DNA of 64,000 nt. Source: JAAZGD01 sp964489555. GTDB lineage: Bacteria > Bacillota > Clostridia > Peptostreptococcales > Anaerovoracaceae. A model generated the notes under the pieces. It saw only the letters and a list, made by a program, of their open reading frames with translations, searched no databases and was not told the DNA's origin. This document shows, piece by piece, positions 14,656 to 23,364 of this stretch. Within the stretch, counting starts at the first letter, position 1; each line of letters opens with the position of its first letter. The translations under genes and the position numbers were made by a program. The stretch is taken from NCBI GenBank assembly GCA_964489555.1, contig CAZAZF010000008.1, forward strand, positions 1 through 64,000, given 5' to 3'.

Positions 14656-17430
14656 ATGACAGCGAAAAAGCAGATTTGGATGCATGTCCTGGTTGTTCTA
14701 CTTTTATATGGGGTGGTCAGCAGTTTTTACTTGAATTACTCCTGGAACCGGTATGAGCAAAACGCCACGGATGAAGCCGTTATGTTGGCTCAATCATTAG
14801 CTTCCATGTTCCATGGGGAGCACATAAGCTTGCTTGATGGGTCTTCTGAGGATTTGGATAAAGAAGAATATATCATGGCAAGGAGAAATTTAAACCTGCT
14901 GGTACACACCACCAACCCAATCAGCTTTGCATATTTATTGGGACTGAGGCATGGCCAGTTGGTTTTTTTGGTGGATTCGGAACCGGATACTTCCTTAGAT
15001 TACTCTCCGCCGGGGCAAGTATACCATGATGCGGATCCTTTGTTTTTAAAAGGTTATTTTCGCGGGAAGACCATCATCACAGAACCCTTTGTCGACCGCT
15101 GGGGCACATGGATTAGCGTGTCGGTTCCTATTATGGACCCGGAAAATGGAAGAGTGATAGCGGCCTTTGTTATTGATTATCCGGCCGCCCAATGGAAAGC
15201 GGATATTTGGAAACAGATGGTTCCCGACTTCATCATTGCTCTCTTTCTTCTTCTGACGGTTTTGCTTTACCTCTATTCCAGATGGCAGCATTTGAAATTA
15301 AAGAGAATGAGTGAGAAATTGGCTTACGACGAGGCCCTATATCACAGCGTGTTCTCTCAAGCACCCATCGGGGTGGCTATCGTCAATAACACCAGTTTTC
15401 CTTTCCGGTCCAAGTACGGAGACAGGAATGTTAATGCGGTGTTCGAAAATATTTTGGGAAGAACCAGCCGTGAATTGGATCAAATGGAATGGATGGACAT
15501 CACCCATCCCGACGACCTGGCAGAAGATTTGGAAAATTTCGCTGCGTTTAAAAGGGGGGAGATGGATGGATACACCTTGGAAAAACGGTTTGTTCGTCCG
15601 GATGGCTCCAGCGTATGGACCAACATGAAGATTTCTAAACTAGAAGGACTTTCTCAGGAGGAAGATTACCATCTCTGTTTGGTTGAGGACATTACTTATC
15701 AAAAAGAATTTCAACAGGCGTTGTTGGAAAGCGAACGGAGCAAAGCGGTGCTGATTTCCAATTTGCCCGGTATGGCCTATCGGTGCAAGTATGATCCGGA
15801 GTGGACTATGGAATTTGTTTCCGATGGCTGTTTTGGATTGACGGGATATCCTCCGGAGAGCTTGGTGAATAATCGGGAGTTTTCCTTCAATGACCTGATT
15901 GCACCGGAATATCGAGAATTCCTTTGGGGAGAGTGGAAGCGGATTTTGAGTTTGAGAAAACCTTTCAAACAAGAGTACGAAATAACCACGGCTTCCGGGT
16001 CACGAAAGTGGGTGCTGGAAATGGGCGAGGGAGTCTTTGATCTCCAAGGCAAGGTGGTGGCTTTGGAAGGAATCATTCTGGATTTGTCCGACCGGAAAGC
16101 CATGGAAGATCAGCTGCGTTACCAGGGGGAACACGACCCTTGGACCGGACTATACAATCGACAGTATCTGGAGAGCTTCCTGCGTCAGGAAGGCGAAAAG
16201 CCTGTTACTGAAAACCGGGCTTTGATTACCATAAACCTGAGCCCCCTACATTTATTGGATATGACTTATGGCTTTCGTTACAGTCAGGCCTTGTTGAAGA
16301 GAATAACGGATGCCCTAGTGGAGTACTGCAGTGATCGTAGAAAACTCTTTAGTGTATATGAATACCGATTGGCGTTTTATGTCAGTGGTCATGGGGATTT
16401 GGAGAGTCTCCTTCATTTCTGTCGTTCTCTGGATACTACGGTAAATTCCATTCTCTATCAGGAGAGGGTAAGCAGTGGTATTGGCGTGATTGAAATCAAA
16501 GAAGAAAATTATCAGAACGCAGAGCTGTTGATTAAGAACTCCCTGATTGCGGCGGAGAGGGCCTTGTTGGTGGATGAAAATTGTCGGATTTGTTTCTTTG
16601 ACGAAGGCATGTCCGATGAAATCATGAGGGAAGAAACCATTGGAAAAGAGCTTTCAGAAATTGCTGCCGGGATTCGACCGGAGCGGTTGCTCTTGCAATA
16701 CCAGCCCGTCCTGAATCTTGTTACGGGAGAAATCGATGGATTGGAAGCTTTGGCACGATTGGCAAGCGATGAGTACGGGGCGGTAGCTCCGGATGAGTTT
16801 ATTCCTATTGCCGAAAAAACCCGCCTCATACTCCCCTTGGGAGACTTGATATTCACCAAGGCTCTGGATTTTTGGAATGGGCTGACCAGAGAAAGCAAGT
16901 TGGAACTTAATTTGTCTGTCAATGTATCCGTATTACAATTTTTAAGACGTGATTTCACCAGGGATTTGCTCTTGCTCATAAAGAAGAAGGGGGTGGCACC
17001 TTCCCATATTATACTAGAAATCACAGAGTCGGTGCTTGTTAACAATTATGATGACTTGAATCGGGTGTTTGCCCAGTTGAAGGGAAACGGCATTCGGATT
17101 GCCATCGACGATTTTGGAACCGGTTACTCTTCTTTAGCCAGAGAACGGGAATTAAATGTGAATTATTTGAAAATCGACAAGTTTTTCATTGAAAAATTAT
17201 TGTTTTCCAAACCGGAAGATACGTTATCCGAAAATATTATTTCAATGGGTCACAAGTTGGGCCATTGTGTGGTGGCAGAAGGTGTGGAGCATGAATGCCA
17301 GTTGGAATACTTGAAGGAAAATGGTTGTGACAAAGCACAAGGGTTCTATATCAGCAGGCCCCTCGACGAAAACGAAGTAGGGTTGTTTCTAAGAAACTGG
17401 AAGCAGGGAGGAGAAATTCATCCCGAATAA
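14656..17430 (+). CDS. Membrane-bound EAL-domain c-di-GMP phosphodiesterase with PAS domains and a degenerate GGDEF domain
   Basis: A 924-residue sensor enzyme. A transmembrane segment near residue 10-30 and another near 195-215 bracket an extracytoplasmic sensor region. Two PAS/PAC domains follow (about 225-355 and 360-480), then a GGDEF-like domain beginning HDPWTGLYNRQYL whose signature is lost (YRLAFY stands in place of GGDEF), so it should not make c-di-GMP. The C-terminal EAL domain looks active: EALARL (about 695), NVSVLQF, EITES, IDDFGTGYSSL, LKIDKFFI and AEGVE are all present. It should therefore hydrolyse c-di-GMP in response to an external signal. It is followed directly by a second c-di-GMP protein starting one base after its stop. 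Confidence 0.88.
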   Translation: MTAKKQIWMHVLVVLLLYGVVSSFYLNYSWNRYEQNATDEAVMLAQSLASMFHGEHISLLDGSSEDLDKEEYIMARRNLNLLVHTTNPISFAYLLGLRHGQLVFLVDSEPDTSLDYSPPGQVYHDADPLFLKGYFRGKTIITEPFVDRWGTWISVSVPIMDPENGRVIAAFVIDYPAAQWKADIWKQMVPDFIIALFLLLTVLLYLYSRWQHLKLKRMSEKLAYDEALYHSVFSQAPIGVAIVNNTSFPFRSKYGDRNVNAVFENILGRTSRELDQMEWMDITHPDDLAEDLENFAAFKRGEMDGYTLEKRFVRPDGSSVWTNMKISKLEGLSQEEDYHLCLVEDITYQKEFQQALLESERSKAVLISNLPGMAYRCKYDPEWTMEFVSDGCFGLTGYPPESLVNNREFSFNDLIAPEYREFLWGEWKRILSLRKPFKQEYEITTASGSRKWVLEMGEGVFDLQGKVVALEGIILDLSDRKAMEDQLRYQGEHDPWTGLYNRQYLESFLRQEGEKPVTENRALITINLSPLHLLDMTYGFRYSQALLKRITDALVEYCSDRRKLFSVYEYRLAFYVSGHGDLESLLHFCRSLDTTVNSILYQERVSSGIGVIEIKEENYQNAELLIKNSLIAAERALLVDENCRICFFDEGMSDEIMREETIGKELSEIAAGIRPERLLLQYQPVLNLVTGEIDGLEALARLASDEYGAVAPDEFIPIAEKTRLILPLGDLIFTKALDFWNGLTRESKLELNLSVNVSVLQFLRRDFTRDLLLLIKKKGVAPSHIILEITESVLVNNYDDLNRVFAQLKGNGIRIAIDDFGTGYSSLARERELNVNYLKIDKFFIEKLLFSKPEDTLSENIISMGHKLGHCVVAEGVEHECQLEYLKENGCDKAQGFYISRPLDENEVGLFLRNWKQGGEIHPE

Positions 17431-20166
17431 ATGGGGAAAAGGGTGGATTTAATGAAAATGGGAAGAAAGAAGACCATTTCGATTAAAAATTTAATCATTA
17501 TAGTTTTTGGGCTATCCATGTTGGTTTCTTTTACATTGTATGGAATGTTGATTTTTAGCAACTGGAATTCTTCGATGGGAAGAATGACCCAGCGGATGGC
17601 TTTGGGGCAAAACGAGAAGATCTACCATGATGTGGAGAATTTTATGTATGTTCCTTACCATATCAACGAAGCGCAGCATGCCATCCTTGAACATGGGCTT
17701 CTGGATCTTGGAGACCGGTTGTTTAGAGAAAAGTTTTTTGTCAGTGTGCTGGAAGCACATGAAGGGGCGGTATACAGTTTCAGCTATGGCTCAGCTCAAG
17801 GGGAATATTACGGTGCTCGAAGGAATCAGGAAAACCGGATTGAAATTATGAGGAATGATGAAACCACCGGTGGGAATTCCTGGTATTATGCGGTAAAAGA
17901 AGACAAAACTGCTGGAGAATTGGTGGTGCAAGCGGGGCCTTTTGATCCTCGTACCCGGGCATGGTATCAGGTGGCGGCGGAAACGGGAAAGCCAGCCTAT
18001 TCAGCCATTTATAGGCATTTTATCATGAATGATTTGACGGTTTCGGCAGCCTGGCCGATTTTCGACCACCAAGGTGCAGTCATGGGCGTTATGGGAACTC
18101 ATGTGCTTTTGGGGGATATCGGTGAGTTTTTGGCGAAATCCGTTGATGAATTTAATGGACATGCGGTGATTTTGGAAAAAGAATCCGGCCTGTTAGTAGC
18201 CAATTCCATGGGAGTGGACAATTTCGTTCTTGCTGAGGATGGAAGCATGAATCGGCTTTTACTGTCTGACATAACGGATACGGATTTCGACGAAATTCAA
18301 CAGCGGTACAGCCAGACTTTGGAAAGTAATTTTCTCTATGATGGAGGAGATGAGGACTACTATGTTAATGTGCAGGAGCTCCATGTGAATGGCCTGGGGT
18401 GGGTTATTATTACTGCCCTTCCACAGTCTTATTTTTATGCCGATATGGTAGACACCATGCGTTGGGCGGCGCTCATAGCCTCTCTGGCTGTTTTGCTTTC
18501 GGTGGCTGCGTATCTGGTTATGGTTCGAATAATGATGCGTCCCGTGGATGATCTTTTGGGTGCAGCCGAAGGACTGGCGGCGGGAGACTTGACCCGGCGG
18601 GTGAAGGTGGCCCGACACGATGAAATCGGCATTATATCCGAAAGTTTGAACCGAGTGGGGGAAACCATGCAATCTCTGGTAGAGAACTTGGAGGGTAGTG
18701 TTCTGGAACGAACCCGGCAGCTTTTCGATGCAAATCAGGAGTTGGAAGAGAGTAGGGAATCCCTTCGTTTGATCTTGGATTCTTCTGCGGAGGCGATTTA
18801 TGGCATTGACTTGGAAGACAATTGTACCTTTTGCAATCGAAGCTGCCTTCGCATGTTGGGGTATCTTCATGAGGAGGAACTGTTGGGGAAAAACATGCAT
18901 CAATTGATCCATCATAGCAAGCGGAATCTGGAGAATTATCCGGGAGAAGAGTGCCCCATTCTTCAATCCATTCGAGATAACATCGGCCACGAATCCGAGA
19001 ATGAAGTTTTTTGGCGTGCAGACGGCACCTTCTTTGAGGTGGAGTATCACGCATACCCTCAGGTGAAGAATGGGAAGGTGATTGGAGGAGTGGTTACCTT
19101 TATGGACATTTCGGATCGAAAGCAAAAGGAAGCTGAGATTCAGTATTTGAGTTGCCACGATTTGTTGACGGGATTGCACAACAGAAGATGCTTCGAAGAG
19201 AACAAAGGGAAAATGGATATTGTGGAAAATTTGCCTCTGTCCATTCTGTTTGCAGATATCAATGGATTGAAAATGACCAACGATATTTTTGGGCATGCAG
19301 CGGGAGACCAATTAATCCAAAGGTCTGCAGAGATTTTAGTGAAGGCTGCCGGAAAAGAAAATGTTGTTGCCAGGGTGGGTGGTGACGAATTTATTATTCT
19401 CCTTCCCAAAACTGACCGGGAAGGAGCTCAAAAGTTGGTGAACCGAATTCGAGAGCAGATGGAAAATGCTCGAATGGCGGCGATTAAATGCAGCATTTCT
19501 CTTGGAGTTGACACGAAATATGGGCCATTCCAGTCTTTGGAAGAAATCATGAGCAACGCAGAAAATGCCATGTATAAAGATAAAATTATGAATCGGAAGG
19601 CTATCAACCAGAATATGATTGATACCATCGTGGATACCCTTCATAATAAGAGCCCCCGAGAGAAAGAGCACTCCCGCATGGTGGAGAATTTGAGTGGAAA
19701 AATCGGCGAGCGAATGAAGTTGTCTAAACCGGAGATCAACAAGCTGAAACGGGCGGCCTATCTTCACGACATAGGAAAGATTACATTAGAAGATAGGCTT
19801 TTGACAGAAATTTCCTTGGATGAAACAGATTTAGAAACCATGCGGCAACACTCGGCCACGGGATATCGAATCCTCACCTTATTTGATGATACTTTGGACT
19901 TGGCGGATCATGTTTACAGCCACCACGAATGGTGGGACGGTACGGGATATCCTCGTAACCTTCAGGGAGAAGAAATTTCTTTGTTGGCCAGAATTATTGC
20001 GGTAGCAGAAGCCTACGATCGAATGGTTCATAAAAATGGGTTCACGGAAGAAGATAGCCTAGAGGGCAGAAAGAGGAAGGCTCTTCAGGAAATCAAGGAG
20101 GGGGCTGGTGCGCAGTTTGATCCGGAGGTAGCGAAGGTGTTTGCGACCTTGATGGAAGAAGAATAA
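17431..20166 (+). CDS. Membrane sensor with Cache, HAMP, PAS, GGDEF and HD-GYP domains
   Basis: A 911-residue protein (ATG 17431; ATG 17452, behind GGGTGG, is a likely alternative). Order: TM1 near residue 20-40, a large extracytoplasmic double-Cache-like sensor region (DPRTRAWYQVAAETGKPAYS is typical), TM2 near 345-365, HAMP, PAS (about 440-565), GGDEF (VGGDEFIILL, about 649), and HD-GYP. The HD-GYP part has HDIGK (about 779), the HH pair of YSHHEWW, and GTGYPRNLQG. Both the cyclase and the phosphodiesterase signatures are intact, so it could make or degrade c-di-GMP according to the signal. It is the second gene of an apparent two-gene operon with the EAL protein upstream. Confidence 0.88.
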   Translation: MGKRVDLMKMGRKKTISIKNLIIIVFGLSMLVSFTLYGMLIFSNWNSSMGRMTQRMALGQNEKIYHDVENFMYVPYHINEAQHAILEHGLLDLGDRLFREKFFVSVLEAHEGAVYSFSYGSAQGEYYGARRNQENRIEIMRNDETTGGNSWYYAVKEDKTAGELVVQAGPFDPRTRAWYQVAAETGKPAYSAIYRHFIMNDLTVSAAWPIFDHQGAVMGVMGTHVLLGDIGEFLAKSVDEFNGHAVILEKESGLLVANSMGVDNFVLAEDGSMNRLLLSDITDTDFDEIQQRYSQTLESNFLYDGGDEDYYVNVQELHVNGLGWVIITALPQSYFYADMVDTMRWAALIASLAVLLSVAAYLVMVRIMMRPVDDLLGAAEGLAAGDLTRRVKVARHDEIGIISESLNRVGETMQSLVENLEGSVLERTRQLFDANQELEESRESLRLILDSSAEAIYGIDLEDNCTFCNRSCLRMLGYLHEEELLGKNMHQLIHHSKRNLENYPGEECPILQSIRDNIGHESENEVFWRADGTFFEVEYHAYPQVKNGKVIGGVVTFMDISDRKQKEAEIQYLSCHDLLTGLHNRRCFEENKGKMDIVENLPLSILFADINGLKMTNDIFGHAAGDQLIQRSAEILVKAAGKENVVARVGGDEFIILLPKTDREGAQKLVNRIREQMENARMAAIKCSISLGVDTKYGPFQSLEEIMSNAENAMYKDKIMNRKAINQNMIDTIVDTLHNKSPREKEHSRMVENLSGKIGERMKLSKPEINKLKRAAYLHDIGKITLEDRLLTEISLDETDLETMRQHSATGYRILTLFDDTLDLADHVYSHHEWWDGTGYPRNLQGEEISLLARIIAVAEAYDRMVHKNGFTEEDSLEGRKRKALQEIKEGAGAQFDPEVAKVFATLMEEE

Positions 20167-20174
20167 AGAAACCA

Positions 20175-20202
20175 CAAAGGGCCTCTTACAAGAAGCCCTT
20201 TG
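20175..20202. terminator. Hairpin downstream of the HD-GYP gene, possibly bidirectional
   Basis: CAAAGGGC (20175-20182) pairs with GCCCTTTG (20195-20202). There is little T-run on the plus strand; read on the minus strand it is followed by TGGTTTCTTT, so it may serve either direction weakly. Confidence 0.45.
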
Positions 20203-20230
20203 CGTTGCGCAATCCATTACATTTTTATCG

Positions 20231-20425
20231 TTATCCCAGTACTTTGCTCAGGATTTCCATATCTTTTTTCTGCTGTAAGCCTCCCATCAACGGCTCTTTC
20301 CCTGCGTCCTCTCCCATGCCTGCTTTTTCCACTTGGGCCAAGGCGGATTGCAATAAATCAACACTTCTTTGGTCGGGGCCGTTGGCCCCGTTTTTGTAGA
20401 AGGGAAGGCTCTTATTCTCCTTTCC
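20231..20425 (-). pseudogene. Unidentified minus-strand coding remnant
   Basis: A frame open from after TAG (20426-20428) to TAA (20231-20233) encodes about 64 residues including RSVDLLQSALAQVEKAG and ending LQQKKDMEILSKVLG. The composition looks like real helical protein rather than chance, but there is no ATG, GTG or TTG at the head of the frame near its ribosome-site-like GGAAAGGAG. I do not recognise the family. It may be the tail of a broken gene in the rearranged 20.2-21.1 kb stretch. Confidence 0.25.
20374..20398 (+). terminator. GC-rich terminator-like hairpin
   Basis: GGGGCC-GTT-GGCCCC is followed by GTTTTTG on the plus strand. A second, weaker hairpin (AAGGCC/GGCCTT, 20436-20453) lies just beyond. 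Either could terminate transcripts coming from the c-di-GMP operon. Confidence 0.5.
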
Positions 20426-20653
20426 CTATTCCATTAAGGCCCTTTTGGCCTTGCTTCTTTTCTTCTGACCTTATCATAACAAGGCAATGGGACTTCACAG
20501 CAACCCCTTCATTTTTCAATATGTGAAGTGGGGTTTACTTTGGGGTCAAAAAAGGGACGTTCTCTATCTGGATGAAGGGCCTTCCATTGACGAAGAGAGG
20601 AAATTCCCCTATACTGTAGATGAGCTTTTTCTCTTGAAAACAGGTGATTTCTA

Positions 20654-20806
20654 TTGCGAATCGGTGATTTCGCCCGAAAATACGATTTGAACATCAGTAC
20701 CGTGCGTTTTTATGTGAACAACGGCTTGATTCTGCCTAAAATGGTAAATGGGCGGTATGATTTTGATGGCACTTGCAGCCGGGATATGGAACGGATTTTC
20801 CGGTGA
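20654..20806 (+). pseudogene. MerR-type regulator fragment (N-terminal HTH only)
   Basis: From TTG 20654 (behind AGGTGA) the frame reads RIGDFARKYDLNISTVRFYV, NNGLILPKMVNGRYDF and DGTCSRDMERIF, then stops at TGA 20804-20806. This is the winged-helix DNA-binding domain of MerR-family regulators (normally RIG-FAK...STIRYY---GLI-P-...Y-F). Only 50 residues remain; the rest of the ~100-270 residue protein is absent or frameshifted. Another frame (20773-20979) stays open but shows no clear family match. I read it as a truncated gene. Confidence 0.5.
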
Positions 20807-21095
20807 ATCAGATGAGGCTGGCCTCTCTTCGCCAGGATTGGGAGCGGAGTGGTGTTACCATGCAAGAACAAAAGAAAATTGGGGTCACTTCCGGAGGGGA
20901 GCTGCATGACCATCAAGGCGTAAAGGGAGAGCAGGTAGAGGTGCGGGCGTATCTCTGTAAAAAGATGCCAAAGAGGTAAGACAGGGCAGAAAAAAATGAA
21001 AAACCAGAAGAGAAAAAACATCATAACTCAAGAGAGAAAAACCCAAAAAAAAGCCAATAAAACAATAGATTATCATAAAAGAAATGAGGAAATCA

Positions 21096-22073
21096 ATGGA
21101 GAGATACGACGTGAACACTTTGAAAGTGGGGGAGGATGTAATTGAATTCTATATGGTTCGAAGCATTTCGCTGAAAACAGGCAGTAATGGGAAATTATAC
21201 GGGGACCTGCTATTTAGTGACAGCACCGGAGATTTGAATGCCAAGAAATGGGACATTACTTCGGATGATGAAATCATCTTTCAACAGATTAAAGAGGGGG
21301 ATATCGTCAAGGTGCAAGGGAAAGTGAAGGATTTCAACGGGCAAATCCAATTAACCGTATTTCAAATGAGAAAAGCCAGAGAAGATGATCCTGTGGACAT
21401 AGGAGATGTGGTAAAGGCAGCACCGGAATCTCCCGATTCCATGTTTGAGTATATTTTGAATATAGCAAAGGCAATGGAAGATCCGGATTACCGAAGGGTC
21501 TGTGAAGAATTGCTTGCCCGGGATAAAGAAAAACTGCTTTATTATCCTGCAGCCCAGAGAAACCACCATGCAGAGATGGCGGGGCTTCTTTATCATGTGA
21601 AGAGGATGTTGATGGCGGGGAAAAAGCTTTGCGAGGTGTATCCGCTTCTCAATGAAGATTTATTGCTAACCGGTGTTATTATTCATGATATAGAGAAATT
21701 GCGGGAGATTGAAAGCAATGAATTCGGTGTTTCTCCCGGTTATTCCTTTGAAGGCCAGTTGATTGGGCATCTGGTTCAAGGGGTGGTGGCCATTGACAAG
21801 TTGGGAGAAGAATTGAAAATTCCAAGGGAAAAAGTGGTGCTGATGGAGCATATGATCCTTTCTCATCACTATGAACCGGATTATGGAAGTCCTAAAAAAC
21901 CCATGTTCCCCGAAGCGGAGATGCTTCATTATCTGGACATGATGGATGCCCGGATGTTCGATATGGAAGATGCGCTGGGAACGACGGAGGCGGGAGATTT
22001 TTCAGGTAGGGTTTGGACTCTGGAAAATCGAAGATTATATAAAGCCATGGGGAGGAACCAGGAGAATGATTAA
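21096..22073 (+). CDS. yhaM: YhaM-type 3'-5' exoribonuclease
   Basis: A 325-residue protein. Residues 1-100 form an OB-fold nucleic-acid-binding domain (GSNGKLYGDLLFSDSTGDL, EGDIVKVQGKVKDFNGQIQL). The C-terminal HD phosphohydrolase domain carries H-HAEMAGLLYHVKRM, IIHDIEKL and LSHHYEPDYGSP. This is the domain order and length of B. subtilis YhaM, which degrades RNA and single-stranded DNA from the 3' end with Mn2+ or Co2+. I start at ATG 21096, 6 bases after GAGGA, rather than the in-frame ATG at 21084. The stop overlaps the start of the CCA-adding enzyme gene by 8 bases, so the two RNA-processing genes are coupled. Confidence 0.87.
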   Translation: MERYDVNTLKVGEDVIEFYMVRSISLKTGSNGKLYGDLLFSDSTGDLNAKKWDITSDDEIIFQQIKEGDIVKVQGKVKDFNGQIQLTVFQMRKAREDDPVDIGDVVKAAPESPDSMFEYILNIAKAMEDPDYRRVCEELLARDKEKLLYYPAAQRNHHAEMAGLLYHVKRMLMAGKKLCEVYPLLNEDLLLTGVIIHDIEKLREIESNEFGVSPGYSFEGQLIGHLVQGVVAIDKLGEELKIPREKVVLMEHMILSHHYEPDYGSPKKPMFPEAEMLHYLDMMDARMFDMEDALGTTEAGDFSGRVWTLENRRLYKAMGRNQEND

Positions 22074-23364
22074 ACTTCCCAACGAAGTTGGCAAGGTGGT
22101 GAAAGCGGTAGAGGATGCCGGACATGCTATTTACATGGTGGGAGGTTGTGTGCGGGATAGCCTTCTGGGAATGGAGCCTCTTGATTGGGATTTGGCAACG
22201 GATGCCAACTGGCAGGAATTAATTCAAATTCTGCCCCGGGCTCAGGTATTGAGTGAAAAATATAGTGTGGTGCGGTGGGAACCGGAGGCGGAAAAGGGAG
22301 CAGAAGGGCTGATTATTGATGTGGCCACTTTTCGTCTGGAGGGGGAGTATTCGGACCATCGAAGACCGGACCGGGTGGTATTGGCCAAAACTATTGAAGA
22401 GGATTTAAGCCGTAGAGATTTTACCGTTAATGCCATGGCAGACAGCCCCACCCGGGGGTTTGTAGATCCATACGGGGGAAGAGAAGACTTGAAGGTGCGA
22501 CGGCTGAGAACAGTGGGGGATCCCAACAAACGGTTTAGGGAGGACCCATCCCGGATGTTGCGGGGAATTCGAATGATCAGCGAGCTGGAGATGGAAATTT
22601 CTGAAGAATTGACTCAAGCTATGTTGGATCATTGCGGGGAATTGGTTCATGTTTCCAAAGAAAAAGTTTTAGAAGAATTTCTTCGAATCCTTACAGGAAA
22701 AGAAGGGGGCAAGGCGTTGCGTCTTTTGGCGGGCACCGATTTGATGCCCTATATCATCGGAGAGGAAATAGCTTGTCATATGAGTCGTCACGAATTGGAT
22801 GATTTCTCCACCTATTGCGATTTCATTCATCGGACCAAGCCCAACCCTTTGAGAAGGGCGGGCCTTTTTTACCTGATTTTTAACGGAAAGAGGAGCCTTC
22901 AGGCGGCTACCGTACTGCCGCATTCCAGGGAACATCTGGTTCATTTTCAAGATCAAATGCAATTTATGGACAAGGTGTATTTCATGAGAACCAAGGAAGA
23001 ATTGAAACGTTTTATTGCCAAGGTGGGCATGGAGCGGTATCTCTATCTTCACAATTTAGCCAAAGCCCAACGGCTGGTTTATGATTTGCCGGAGGATAAG
23101 ATTATGGCTCGAGAAGTCCAGATGAATGAAATCAAGGTAAACAAGGAGCCTATTTTTGTGGAGGATTTAGCCATTGATGGTAATGATTTGTTGGAGGCTG
23201 GATTTGAACCGGGAGAAAACATTGGGGTCATGCTTTCTATGGTATTAGATGCCACTCACCGCAATCCAAAGAAAAATACGCGGGAAGAGTTGTTGAAATT
23301 GGCTGCCCTATATAAGAAAAGCTGGATTCGGCGAAATACACGAAATGTGAAGTGGTTGAAGTAA
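22066..23364 (+). CDS. cca: CCA-adding tRNA nucleotidyltransferase
   Basis: A 432-residue class II nucleotidyltransferase starting at ATG 22066, behind CAGGAG and overlapping the end of yhaM; the longer open frame would run into yhaM. Motifs in order: YMVGGCVRDSLLG, the catalytic DWDLATDA (DxD), SRRDFTVNAMA and the nucleotide-reading FREDPSRMLRGIRM. The length suits the CCA-adding enzyme of Clostridia. It repairs or adds the 3' CCA of tRNAs; note that both tRNA genes in this window already encode CCA. The recD2-like gene begins one base inside its stop codon. Confidence 0.9.
   Translation: MIKLPNEVGKVVKAVEDAGHAIYMVGGCVRDSLLGMEPLDWDLATDANWQELIQILPRAQVLSEKYSVVRWEPEAEKGAEGLIIDVATFRLEGEYSDHRRPDRVVLAKTIEEDLSRRDFTVNAMADSPTRGFVDPYGGREDLKVRRLRTVGDPNKRFREDPSRMLRGIRMISELEMEISEELTQAMLDHCGELVHVSKEKVLEEFLRILTGKEGGKALRLLAGTDLMPYIIGEEIACHMSRHELDDFSTYCDFIHRTKPNPLRRAGLFYLIFNGKRSLQAATVLPHSREHLVHFQDQMQFMDKVYFMRTKEELKRFIAKVGMERYLYLHNLAKAQRLVYDLPEDKIMAREVQMNEIKVNKEPIFVEDLAIDGNDLLEAGFEPGENIGVMLSMVLDATHRNPKKNTREELLKLAALYKKSWIRRNTRNVKWLK

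Noticed and set aside
20205..20526. Plus-strand frames rich in Pro/Ser/Phe
   Set aside because: Their composition is that of the antisense of coding or terminator sequence, and they have no ribosome sites or family match.
21946..22065. A 40-residue extension of the CCA-adding enzyme
   Set aside because: It overlaps yhaM extensively, while ATG 22066 has a ribosome site and fits the family start.
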